Below are positions 8,058 through 15,884 of a stretch of 64,000 nt of DNA, in pieces. The notes beneath the pieces are model-generated. The model searched no databases. It had not been told where the DNA came from and was given only the letters and a program-made list of their open reading frames with translations. The position numbers and the translations under genes are program-made. Where the stretch lies: contig CBDDJO010000002.1 in NCBI GenBank assembly GCA_965229805.1, positions 248,001-312,000 of the forward strand, read 5' to 3'. The DNA comes from UBA4479 sp965229805 (GTDB lineage Bacteria; Pseudomonadota; Alphaproteobacteria; Rhodospirillales; Casp-alpha2). Position 1 is the first letter of the stretch; every line of letters begins with the position of its first letter.

Positions 8058-9284
8058 ATGACGACCAACACCGGCCCGCTCGAGGGCATCCGAATTCTCG
8101 ATCTGACCCGCATTCTCGCCGGGCCCACCTGTACCCAGCTCCTGGGCGATCTGGGCGCCGACATCATCAAGGTGGAAAAACCGGGGTCTGGCGACGATAC
8201 GCGCGGCTGGGGGCCGCCGTACCTCCGCGACAGGGACGGCAACGACACCCGCGAAAGCGCTTATTACATGGCGTCCAACCGCAACAAGCGCTCGGTCACC
8301 ATCGACATCGCCAAGCCGGAAGGGGTCGCGCTCGTCAAGGACCTGCTGAAGCACTGCGACGCGATCTGCCACAACTTCAAGGTCGGGGGGCTCGACAAAT
8401 ACGGGCTCGGTTACGACGACATTCACGCCGAGTTTCCGGACAAGGTCTATCTGCATATTTCCGGGTTCGGTCGCACCGGCCCTTATGCCAAGCGCGCCGG
8501 CTACGACATGCTGGCACAGGGCATGGGCGGCATCATGAGCCTGACCGGCCCCGTCGATGGCGACCCGCAAAAGGTCGGCGTCGGCATATCGGACGTCATG
8601 TGCGGCATGTACGCGACGTCGGCGCTGCTGGCGGCGCTCAGGCACCGCGACAAGACCGGGCAGGGTCAGTTGATCGACCTGGCGCTGCTGGACAGTTCGG
8701 TGGCATGGCTGATCAACGAGGGCGTCAACTACCTGACTCACGGGCACCCGAACGTCCGCCGTGGCAACGCGCATTCCAACATCGTGCCCTATGACGTCTA
8801 TCCGACGGCGGACGGTTACGTCATCCTTGCCATCGGCAACGACGCCCAGTTCCAGCGTTTCTGCGATTTCGTCGGCAAGCCCGAACTGGCCACGGACGAG
8901 CGTTTCCTCACCAACGACGCGCGGGTCCGCAACCGCGACGCCATCACGCCGCTGATGCGTCAGACCACGGTGATGAAGACGACCGCCGAATGGGTCGACG
9001 GGCTGGCGCCGCTGGGCGTGCCGTCGGCGCCCGTGAACACGGTGCCGATGGCGTTCGAGGACCCGCAGGTCAAACACCGCGAAATGCGCATCGAGATGGA
9101 TCATCCGATCGCGGATGACGGCAAGTGCCGCCTGATCGGCAATCCGATAAAATATTCCGAAACGCCCGTCTCCTACCGGCGGCCGCCGCCGATGACGGGC
9201 GAACACACTGACGAGGTTCTGGAGGAACTGTTGAACCTCGACCCCGCCGCTCGCGACAAGTTGCGCGAAGACGGCATTTTGTAA
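8058..9284 (+). CDS. Class III CoA-transferase (CaiB/BaiF family)
   Basis: A 408-aa cytoplasmic enzyme that would move CoA from a donor such as succinyl-CoA onto a carboxylic acid through a mixed anhydride with an active-site aspartate. That residue is probably Asp179 in VGVGISDVMCG, matching Asp169 of formyl-CoA transferase. Other family signatures are RILDLTRILAGP, GADIIKVEKP, NRNKRSVTIDIAKPEG and GYDMLAQGMGG. The length is normal. It sits 12 bases before the acyl-CoA-dehydrogenase-fold gene, so one operon is clear. That order recalls the class III transferase (Act) that activates 3-sulfinopropionate for Acd in Variovorax/Advenella. The substrate here is inferred from the neighbour, not from this sequence. 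Confidence 0.9.
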   Translation: MTTNTGPLEGIRILDLTRILAGPTCTQLLGDLGADIIKVEKPGSGDDTRGWGPPYLRDRDGNDTRESAYYMASNRNKRSVTIDIAKPEGVALVKDLLKHCDAICHNFKVGGLDKYGLGYDDIHAEFPDKVYLHISGFGRTGPYAKRAGYDMLAQGMGGIMSLTGPVDGDPQKVGVGISDVMCGMYATSALLAALRHRDKTGQGQLIDLALLDSSVAWLINEGVNYLTHGHPNVRRGNAHSNIVPYDVYPTADGYVILAIGNDAQFQRFCDFVGKPELATDERFLTNDARVRNRDAITPLMRQTTVMKTTAEWVDGLAPLGVPSAPVNTVPMAFEDPQVKHREMRIEMDHPIADDGKCRLIGNPIKYSETPVSYRRPPPMTGEHTDEVLEELLNLDPAARDKLREDGIL

Positions 9285-9296
9285 GGGAGCCGAACC

Positions 9297-10514
9297 ATGT
9301 TTCAGCTAACGGACGAACAACTCGAACTGCAAGCCGCGGCGCGCAAGCTCGCGACCGGCGTGATCGCCGACCGCGCCGCTGACGTCGACCGGACCGAAGA
9401 GTACCCGTGGCACAACGTCGAGGAACTGGCCAAGGCCGGCTTCACCGGCATGACGATCCCCGAGGAATGGGGCGGGCGCGGCTTGTCGTTCCTGCACGCC
9501 ATGCTGGTGGTCGAGGAAATGGCGAAGGTCTGCGGCGTCACGGGCCGGATTGTGGTTGAGGCGAATATGGGCGCGGTCAGCGCCATCATGCGCTACGGCT
9601 CGGACGAACAGAAGAAGCTCGCCGCCGAACTGGTACTCGCGGGCGACAAGCCGGCAATCTGCATCACCGAACCGGACGCGGGTTCGGCGGCCACCGAAAT
9701 GACGACGACGGCGGTCAAGAAGGACGGCGGTTACGTGATCAACGGTCGCAAGCACTGGATCACCGGCGGCGGCGTCTCGAAACTGCACCTGATTTTCGCC
9801 CGCGTGATCGAGGACGGGAACGACATCGGCATCGGCGGCTTCATCGCGGTGCGCGGCGAAGCCGAGGGGCTTCGCGTCGGCACCCGCGAGCCGGCGATGG
9901 GGCTGCGCGGCATCCCCGAATGCGAGATGATCTTCGAAGACCTTTTCGTGCCGGACGGGATGGCCCTGATTCCGCCCGAGGGTATCAAGCGCGGTTTTGC
10001 CGGCCTCATGAACGCCTACAACTCGCAGCGTGTCGGCGCGGCGACGGTGGCGCTGGGCATCGCCGAAGGCGCCTACGAGAACGCGCTTGCCTACGCCAAT
10101 GAACGCGAACAGTTCGGCCGCCCGATCGCCGAGTTCCAGGGCCTGCAGTGGATGCTGGCGGATATGTCGGTCGGCATCGCCGCGTCGCAGACGCTCATCT
10201 ACAAGGCGGCCGCGTCCGCGGAAACGACGGAAAGCGGCTTCCCGGACATGCTGCTGGCGGCGCAGTCGAAGATTCTCGCCGCCGATACGGCGATCAAGGT
10301 GACCTCCGATGCGTTGCAGGTGTTTGGCGCCGCAGGCTACTCCCGCAATCGGCCGATGGAGCGGATGTACCGCGACGCGCGCATGTTCACCATTGGCGGC
10401 GGTACGGCACAGGTGCTGCGCAACCTGGTTGCGGGGAAGATCCTCGACCGCAAGCTGCCGCAGACCCGCGACGGCTATCTCAAATTGGCCGAGCGGGCGC
10501 GGGCGGCTGAATAA
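9297..10514 (+). CDS. acd: Acyl-CoA dehydrogenase-fold flavoprotein, predicted 3-sulfinopropionyl-CoA desulfinase-like
   Basis: A 405-aa FAD protein with the full acyl-CoA dehydrogenase fold: CITEPDAGSAATEM (about 122-135), HWITGGGVSKLHLIFARV (153-170), YANEREQFGRPIAEFQGLQW (266-285), RMYRDARMF. Dehydrogenases need a Glu base either in the helix-G position or in the YEGT motif. Here the helix-G position is Gln244 (YNSQRVG) and the YEGT motif reads IGGGT (Gly368). Gln plus Gly at these two places, with Arg84 (VTGRIVV), is the pattern published for the Advenella desulfinase AcdDPN7 (Arg84, Gln246, Gly366), which releases sulfite from 3-sulfinopropionyl-CoA and has no dehydrogenase activity. The adjacent CoA-transferase fits. 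The gene symbol is by this analogy. Confidence 0.8.
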   Translation: MFQLTDEQLELQAAARKLATGVIADRAADVDRTEEYPWHNVEELAKAGFTGMTIPEEWGGRGLSFLHAMLVVEEMAKVCGVTGRIVVEANMGAVSAIMRYGSDEQKKLAAELVLAGDKPAICITEPDAGSAATEMTTTAVKKDGGYVINGRKHWITGGGVSKLHLIFARVIEDGNDIGIGGFIAVRGEAEGLRVGTREPAMGLRGIPECEMIFEDLFVPDGMALIPPEGIKRGFAGLMNAYNSQRVGAATVALGIAEGAYENALAYANEREQFGRPIAEFQGLQWMLADMSVGIAASQTLIYKAAASAETTESGFPDMLLAAQSKILAADTAIKVTSDALQVFGAAGYSRNRPMERMYRDARMFTIGGGTAQVLRNLVAGKILDRKLPQTRDGYLKLAERARAAE

Positions 10515-10528
10515 GGAAACGACGACAT

Positions 10529-12145
10529 ATGACGACCACTTCGGATATCATCGGCAAGCGACTTTTCGAGGCCGGGTGCCGCCACGCCTTCGGCATTCCG
10601 GGCGGCGAGGTGCTGGACCTGATGGAAGGCCTCGAGGAAGCGGGTATCGACTTCCATCTGGTCAAGCACGAGAACCCGGGCGGGTTCATGGCCGAGGGCA
10701 CGTACCATGCGTCCGGCGCGCCGGGCATCCTGGTCGCGACCGTCGGCCCCGGCGTCGTCAATGCCATCAATGCCGTCGCCAACGCGTGGCAGGATCAGGT
10801 GCCGATGATCTTCCTCACCGGTTGTGTCGATGCGGCGGAGGCGGAGACCTATACCCACCAGGTGTTTGACCACACCGACGTAATCCGGCCGATTTCCAAG
10901 GCGTCGATGACGCTCGCCGACGGCGCCGCCGACGTCATGATCGACAAGGCGGTCGCCATCGCCATGCAGGATCCGCCGGGGCCGGTGCATATCGACGTGC
11001 CGATCGGTGTCGCCGGCAAGGACGCGAAGGTCACCGGCTATCCGGGACGTGCCGCGCTCTCCAGGACGGCGCCCGCCGCCGGTCCCGACCTCGAACGGGC
11101 GCGTGACGCTATCGCCAGTGCCGAACGCCCGCTGATGATCGGCGGCGTCGATATCCTGCACCACGATGCGGCCGACGTGATCGACGAGGCGGTGCATCGT
11201 TTGGGCATGCCGATCTTGACCAGTTACAAGGCCAAGGGCGTCGTCAGCGAGGACGATCCGCTGTCGCTGGGCGGGCACGGGCTGTCGCCGAAGTCGTTCA
11301 AGACGCTGAAGCCGATGATCGACGATGCCGACGTCATTCTGCTTGCCGGCTACGATCCGATCGAGATGCGCATCGACTGGCGTAACGCATGGTCGACCGG
11401 CATCGACGGCAAGACGGTGATCGAGGTCGCGAGCCAGCCCAACACCCACTATGTGCATCAGGCTGATATCAGCTTCGTCTGCGACGTGGGCGAAGGCGTC
11501 AAGGCGTTGACGGAAGGAATCAACGGCAAGGACACGTGGTCCGGCGGCGGCATCGAAAAAATCCGCGCGGCGCTTCGAGCCGACTTTCCTCGCGATGAGG
11601 CATGGGGACCGGCAGCGGTCATCGATGCCGCCCGCAAGGCGTTCCCGAAAGACGGCTTTGCCGCCGTCGATACCGGCGCGCATCGTATCCTGTTGAGCCA
11701 GCAGTGGGATTGCTACGCGCCCCGCACGCTCGCCCAGTCGACTGGCCTTTGCACCATGGGCTGCGCGCTGCCGATCGTCATGGGCCACAAGCTGGCGTCG
11801 CCCGAAACGCCGGTGATCGCGTTTGCTGGCGACGGTGGGATGGAGATGATCCTGGGCGAACTGGCGACGCTCCGCGACATGAAACTCCCGGTGGTGATCG
11901 TGGTGTTCGTCGACGAGAGCCTGGCGTTGATCGAGCTGAAACAACGCGCCAACAAGCAGGACAATCTGGGTGTCGATTTCGGCGGCACCGATTTCGCGGC
12001 GCTGGCGAATGTCATGGGCGGCATCGGTGTGACGGCAACCGACCGGGAATCGCTGGAAAATGCGATCACGGAAGGCCTCGATGCCGATACCTATACCCTG
12101 ATCGCATGCCCGATCGGCCGCAAGGCATACGACGGCCGCTTTTGA
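10529..12145 (+). CDS. ThDP-dependent enzyme, acetolactate synthase-like
   Basis: A 538-aa enzyme of the acetohydroxyacid synthase/pyruvate oxidase superfamily. It has an N-terminal Pyr domain (FGIPGGEVLDLME; catalytic Glu48 in KHENPGG), a central domain (about 190-330) and a C-terminal PP domain with GDGGMEMILGELATL. Where the second ThDP motif normally reads Asn-Asn, this protein has VDESL, so the Mg-ligand Asn is replaced by Asp. It is the third gene of the operon, 14 bases after the desulfinase-like gene. It lacks clear oxalyl-CoA decarboxylase or sulfoacetaldehyde acetyltransferase features and is shorter than the latter. It may make or use a 2-oxo acid in the same pathway; the reaction is not assigned. 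Confidence 0.85.
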   Translation: MTTTSDIIGKRLFEAGCRHAFGIPGGEVLDLMEGLEEAGIDFHLVKHENPGGFMAEGTYHASGAPGILVATVGPGVVNAINAVANAWQDQVPMIFLTGCVDAAEAETYTHQVFDHTDVIRPISKASMTLADGAADVMIDKAVAIAMQDPPGPVHIDVPIGVAGKDAKVTGYPGRAALSRTAPAAGPDLERARDAIASAERPLMIGGVDILHHDAADVIDEAVHRLGMPILTSYKAKGVVSEDDPLSLGGHGLSPKSFKTLKPMIDDADVILLAGYDPIEMRIDWRNAWSTGIDGKTVIEVASQPNTHYVHQADISFVCDVGEGVKALTEGINGKDTWSGGGIEKIRAALRADFPRDEAWGPAAVIDAARKAFPKDGFAAVDTGAHRILLSQQWDCYAPRTLAQSTGLCTMGCALPIVMGHKLASPETPVIAFAGDGGMEMILGELATLRDMKLPVVIVVFVDESLALIELKQRANKQDNLGVDFGGTDFAALANVMGGIGVTATDRESLENAITEGLDADTYTLIACPIGRKAYDGRF

Positions 12146-12235
12146 CGCGCCCTCACATTTGCGTGCGCGTCGTCTGAAAATGCTGGCATTCCGGATCGTC
12201 CGAGATTACCTCGGTTGATAGAACCGGAGGACACC

Positions 12236-12634
12236 ATGACGGACAAGGTCAAGAAATCCGAGCAGGAATGGATGGATCAACTCGGCTACGAGGCGTTCCA
12301 GGTGCTGCGCATGAAGGGCACCGAACGTGCCGGAACCAGCCCGCTGAATCACGAAAAGCGTAAGGGCACGTTCGTCTGCGCGGGATGCGGCGAGCCGCTG
12401 TTCGCGTCCGACACGAAGTATGAGTCGGGCTCCGGGTGGCCGAGCTTCTTTGAGCCGGTCGACGGTGACGCTATCGAGGAAGAAGTCGACAAGTCGCTGT
12501 GGATGACCCGCACCGAGGTTCACTGCGCCAAGTGCGACGGGCACCTGGGGCATGTGTTTCCGGATGGCCCGCAGCCGAGCGGTCAGCGTTATTGCATCAA
12601 CGGCGTGTCGCTGAAGTTCAAGCCGGAAGGCTAG
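12236..12634 (+). CDS. msrB: Peptide-methionine (R)-S-oxide reductase MsrB
   Basis: A 132-aa cytoplasmic repair enzyme that reduces methionine-R-sulfoxide. The zinc cysteines are Cys48/Cys51 (CAGC) and Cys97/Cys100 (CAKC). The catalytic residue is Cys120 in QRYCINGVSL. SGSGWPSFF and GHLGHVFPDG are family signatures. The start ATG 12236 follows GGAGG by 6 bases; an upstream ATG-free extension to 12215 is unlikely. The stop codon TAG lies inside the terminal CTAG of the inverted-repeat element that follows. No msrA is adjacent. Confidence 0.95.
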   Translation: MTDKVKKSEQEWMDQLGYEAFQVLRMKGTERAGTSPLNHEKRKGTFVCAGCGEPLFASDTKYESGSGWPSFFEPVDGDAIEEEVDKSLWMTRTEVHCAKCDGHLGHVFPDGPQPSGQRYCINGVSLKFKPEG

Positions 12635-12804
12635 AGCTTTTTCAAGGAAATCCCGCCCGTCCCATACGGGTTTCGCCCTGGCGGGCGTCCGCGGCGTCGG
12701 AACGCTTGCCCGATACGAAAGTATCGCGCCGCGCGCCCCACCTGACGGTTCGCTGCACCAGGGCAGAAACGGAACCGATCGGGATTTCCTTGAAAAAGCT
12801 CTAG
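12631..12804. mobile_element. 174-bp element with perfect 25-bp terminal inverted repeats (MITE-like)
   Basis: Positions 12631-12655 and 12780-12804 are exact reverse complements over 25 bases, beginning CTAGAGCTTTTTCAAGG. The complementarity continues imperfectly inward (CCCTGG at about 12676-12681 against CCAGGG at about 12757-12762). The interior has no ORF. Both ends are CTAG, the preferred target of IS630-type elements, which duplicate TA. The msrB stop codon and the GST stop codon (opposite strand) both lie within these terminal CTAGs. It could be a non-autonomous IS630/Tc1-like MITE, or a large hairpin acting as a two-way terminator for the convergent genes. Confidence 0.7.
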
Positions 12805-13409
12805 ACGTCCGTGTCCATCGGCATGAAACCCGGCAATCCCTTGACCCGGGCAAGCCATTCCCCGACCGCCGGGTAATCCGCGAGTTCGAAGCCACCCTCA
12901 TCCGCGACATGGGTGTATGCGAACAGCGCGATATCGGCGATGGTTGGTGCGTTGGCAACGAACCAGTCACGTTCGCTCAGGTGTTCGTTCATCAGCTTCA
13001 ATGCGGCGATGCCGTTCTCGCGCTTGCCCGGAACCTGCGCCTTCTGTGCGTCGTCCAGGTCCGGCAAGTGGTTCCAGAACCTGAGTGTCGCGATGTTGGG
13101 TTCGTGTGAGTACTGTTCCCAAAACATCCATTGCAGCATCTGGGCGTGATGCAGCCGGTCCGCCGGCAGGAATGCCGTGCCGGCACTAAGGTAGTTCAGG
13201 ATCGCATTGGATTCCGACAGCACCGTACCGTCCCCGAGGACCAGGACGGGAATTTTTCCATTCGGGCTGATCGCGAGAAACTCGGCGGTTCGTGTCTCCG
13301 ATTTGAGAACGCTGTAGGTCCTGTACTCATAAGGTGTTTCCAGGAACGCCAGCAGCAGGCGAATCTTGTATCCGTTGCCCGATATAGGGTCGTCCAGGAG
13401 CCTGAGCAT
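12801..13409 (-). CDS. Glutathione S-transferase family protein
   Basis: A 202-aa cytosolic GST-fold protein. The thioredoxin-like N-domain (MLRLLDDPISGNGYKIRLLL, then NPNGKIPVL-type ISPNGKIPVLVLGDG and LSESNAILNYL, where the Ser-Glu-Ser binds the gamma-glutamyl group) is followed by an all-helical C-domain with APTIADIALFAYTHVADEGG. The likely catalytic Ser12 in PISGNGYK is typical of bacterial beta/theta-like GSTs. The start is the ATG at 13407-13409, preceded by AGGAGA; the longer frame upstream lacks a better site. It converges on msrB. The substrate is unknown; a role in detoxification is family-level inference. Confidence 0.9.
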   Translation of the reverse strand: MLRLLDDPISGNGYKIRLLLAFLETPYEYRTYSVLKSETRTAEFLAISPNGKIPVLVLGDGTVLSESNAILNYLSAGTAFLPADRLHHAQMLQWMFWEQYSHEPNIATLRFWNHLPDLDDAQKAQVPGKRENGIAALKLMNEHLSERDWFVANAPTIADIALFAYTHVADEGGFELADYPAVGEWLARVKGLPGFMPMDTDV

Positions 13410-13526
13410 CAACTTCTCCTTGTCGCTTGGCGCACACTTGCCAATATCCCTTGATAAGGCCAAAGCGCGCGCCGCTCAAAGCAGCAATGGTAATGCGAAG
13501 CGCAGCAAATCTAATGGAGGGGTCCA

Positions 13527-14282
13527 ATGGGAGAGCAATCGAAAATCGCCATCGTCACGGGTGCCGGATCGGGCATCGGCCGCGCGAGCGCGAAAGCACT
13601 GATCGACGACGGCTGGACCGTCGCCCTGGCCGGGCGACGCGCCGACGCGTTGGACGAGACGGCTGCGATGTGTTCGGCGCCAGAGCGCGTCTTCGCGGTG
13701 CCGACGGACGTCACTGACCCGAACCAGGTCGAGGCGCTGTTCAAGAAGGTCGTCGATACCCACGGCCGCGTCGACCTGCTGTTCAATAACGCGGGTGCCA
13801 ACGCGCCGGGCATTCTTCTGGAAGATCTGTCGTTCGAGCAGTGGAAAACGGTGGTCGACGTCAACCTGACCGGATCGTTCCTGTGTCTGCAGGCTGCGTT
13901 CCGCGCCATGAAGAACCAGGACCCGCAGGGCGGCCGGATCATCAACAACGGCTCGATCTCGGCGCATGCGCCGAGGCCGGATTCGATTCCCTACACGGCA
14001 ACCAAGCACGCCGTTACCGGCATGACCAAGACTGCATCGCTGGACGGGCGTAAGTACAACATCGCCGTCTGCCAGCTCGATATCGGCAACGCGCAGTCCG
14101 ACATGGCCAATCGCATGGCCAAGGGCGTCAAGCAGGCCAATGGTGAAATCAAACCCGAGCCTATGATGGATGTGGGCGACGTCGGCCGCGCGGTAGCGCA
14201 TATGGCAAGCTATCCGCTCGAAACCAACGTGTTCACGATGACCGTCATGGCGACGCAGATGCCGTTCGCCGGCCGCGGCTGA
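13527..14282 (+). CDS. Short-chain dehydrogenase/reductase
   Basis: A 251-aa Rossmann-fold NAD(P)-dependent oxidoreductase of the classical SDR type. It has the cofactor motif TGAGSGIG (residues 11-18), NNAG (87-90), and a catalytic set of Ser143, Tyr156 and Lys160 (YTATK). Length and motif spacing are standard. AGRR after beta-2 suggests a preference for NADP(H). It starts at ATG 13527 with a GGAGGGG ribosome site about 6 bases upstream. It is divergent from the GST gene and 243 bases ahead of the liv transporter; no specific substrate can be assigned. Confidence 0.92.
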   Translation: MGEQSKIAIVTGAGSGIGRASAKALIDDGWTVALAGRRADALDETAAMCSAPERVFAVPTDVTDPNQVEALFKKVVDTHGRVDLLFNNAGANAPGILLEDLSFEQWKTVVDVNLTGSFLCLQAAFRAMKNQDPQGGRIINNGSISAHAPRPDSIPYTATKHAVTGMTKTASLDGRKYNIAVCQLDIGNAQSDMANRMAKGVKQANGEIKPEPMMDVGDVGRAVAHMASYPLETNVFTMTVMATQMPFAGRG

Positions 14283-14386
14283 TTTTGTGCGTATTCGGTG
14301 ATTTTCGAGACAGTCATCGCGAGTTTTTCCCAAATAACTGTATCCACATGATGATTTTTTTTAGACGGCGTATTCGTTTCATCGAC

Positions 14387-14414
14387 TTGCCAGCAGCGAG
14401 AACACTGATACAAT
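14387..14414 (+). promoter_or_regulatory. Sigma-70-type promoter for the liv operon
   Basis: TTGCCA at 14387-14392 and TACAAT at 14409-14414 with a 16-base spacer, about 110 bases ahead of the substrate-binding-protein start. Both hexamers are close to consensus and the surrounding 14300-14420 stretch is AT-richer than the flanking genes. This is a pattern match by eye. Confidence 0.55.
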
Positions 14415-14525
14415 CCGCCGACTGAGTCGCCTACCCGGCTAATAACAAAACCAAGCGGGGAGGCGGATGCGAATCCAAGTCGGGCATATGCCCGCACAAC
14501 ACTGAAGTCTGGGAGGACTCACACA

Positions 14526-15767
14526 ATGAAAGCACGTCTGACGACGGCGGTAATGGCTTCGGCCTTTGCCCTAGGCGTCGCGCTGGCGACGCCGGCGAGC
14601 GCCAAAGTCGAGGGAGACACCATCATCCTCGGCTCCGCCATTTCCTTTACTGGGAAATATTCGACCAACGGGATCCACGCCAAGAACGGTTACGACCTTG
14701 GGGTCAAGAAAATCAACGAAGCTGGTGGCGTCACCGTAAACGGCAAGAAGTACAAGCTGAAAGTCCAGTACTACGACGATGAATCGACGCCGCTGCGTAC
14801 CGCGCAACTGCTCGAGCGTCTCGTTAACCAGGACGGCGTGAAGTACTTCCTCGGCCCGTATTCGTCGGCCACCACGAAGGCCGCCGCGCCGATCGTGGAA
14901 AAGTACAAGGTGCCCATGGTCGAAGCCGAGGGTGCGTCGCGTTCGCTGTTCAACAAGGGTTACAAGTACCTTTTCGCGGTGCTGTCCACGTCGGAACAGT
15001 ATCTGGCGAGCTCGATCGCGCTTGCGGCTGAAATCGCTGAAAAGAACGGCAAGAAGCCATCCGACGTGAAGGTCGCGATGGCCTTCGAAAACGATCCGTT
15101 CTCGCTCGATGTGCGCGCCGGTGTCCTTGAGGACATGAAAAAGTTCGGCATGAAAGCCGTCATCGACGACAAGATGCCGCGTGATCTGAACGACATTTCC
15201 GCGACGCTGACCAAGGTCAAGGCGCTGAAGCCCGACCTGCTGGTGCTGTCCGGTCACTCGAAAGGTGCCGCGACCGCTGCCCGCCAGATCAAGGAACTGC
15301 AGATCGATACGCCGATGATCGCCATGACGCACTGCGAAGCGGCGAAGATCACGTCGAAATTCGGCGAAGCCACCAACGATATCCTGTGCCCGACCCAGTG
15401 GGCGGAAACGCTGAGCTACAAGGATGATCTGTTCGGCACGGCCGCCGATTACGACAAGCTCTTCAAGGCGACCTACGAAGGTTACAAGAACGTTCCGTAC
15501 CAGTCCGCGCAGGCAACCGCCGCGGTGCAGGTGTGGGCCGACGCCTTCGAGCGTGCGGGCAGCTTCGATACCGAGAAGGTCCGCGACGCCATTGCGGCGA
15601 CCGACATGCAGACCTTCTATGGCGGGATCAAGTTCGCGGAAGCCGGCAATAACATTGCCAAGCCGATGGTTCTGCGTCAGATCCAGAACGGTGCGTACAA
15701 TGTTGTCGCGCCGTCCAAGTGGGCGTCGCATCCGGTGAACTGGCCGCGCAAGGCCCCGACGAACTAA
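14526..15767 (+). CDS. ABC transporter substrate-binding protein, branched-chain amino acid type
   Basis: A 413-aa periplasmic protein with a Sec signal peptide (residues 1-26, cleavage after ATPASA). The type-I periplasmic-binding fold opens with IILGSAISFTGKYSTNG and GYDLGVKKINEAGG, then YYDDESTP and LGPYSSATTKAAAPI. It is the receptor of the HAAT (LivJ/K) family, which carries leucine-type amino acids, amides, urea and other polar compounds; the ligand is not readable here. GGGAGG precedes the ATG. It leads the five-gene liv operon and is separated from the permeases by a hairpin that would allow higher expression of the binding protein. Confidence 0.93.
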   Translation: MKARLTTAVMASAFALGVALATPASAKVEGDTIILGSAISFTGKYSTNGIHAKNGYDLGVKKINEAGGVTVNGKKYKLKVQYYDDESTPLRTAQLLERLVNQDGVKYFLGPYSSATTKAAAPIVEKYKVPMVEAEGASRSLFNKGYKYLFAVLSTSEQYLASSIALAAEIAEKNGKKPSDVKVAMAFENDPFSLDVRAGVLEDMKKFGMKAVIDDKMPRDLNDISATLTKVKALKPDLLVLSGHSKGAATAARQIKELQIDTPMIAMTHCEAAKITSKFGEATNDILCPTQWAETLSYKDDLFGTAADYDKLFKATYEGYKNVPYQSAQATAAVQVWADAFERAGSFDTEKVRDAIAATDMQTFYGGIKFAEAGNNIAKPMVLRQIQNGAYNVVAPSKWASHPVNWPRKAPTN

Positions 15768-15791
15768 TAATCGTTGGATAGGACATGGGAA

Positions 15792-15834
15792 GCCCGTCCC
15801 GGCTAGGCCGGGGCGGGCAAGCCCGTTCCTTTTT
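15792..15834 (+). terminator. Hairpin between binding-protein gene and permease genes (attenuator)
   Basis: A 12-base stem (15792-15803 pairing with 15807-15818, with one G-U pair) and a 3-base TAG loop, followed ten bases later by TTTTT. Its place in the first gap of the operon fits partial termination or 3'-end mRNA protection, common after the first gene of ABC operons. Confidence 0.6.
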
Positions 15835-15884
15835 AACCACAACCGGTTCCATTAAAGAATTAAACAACAAGGGGAGAGGTCGCC

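Noticed and set aside
10475..11944. 489-aa minus-strand ORF opposite the ThDP gene
   Set aside because: Antisense shadow, His/Arg/Asp-rich, without motifs.
10529..12145. Oxalyl-CoA decarboxylase plus formyl-CoA transferase pair for oxalate breakdown
   Set aside because: A CaiB-type transferase with a ThDP enzyme suggests this at first, but the middle gene is a desulfinase-like flavoprotein and the ThDP protein lacks a recognisable oxalyl-CoA decarboxylase pattern.
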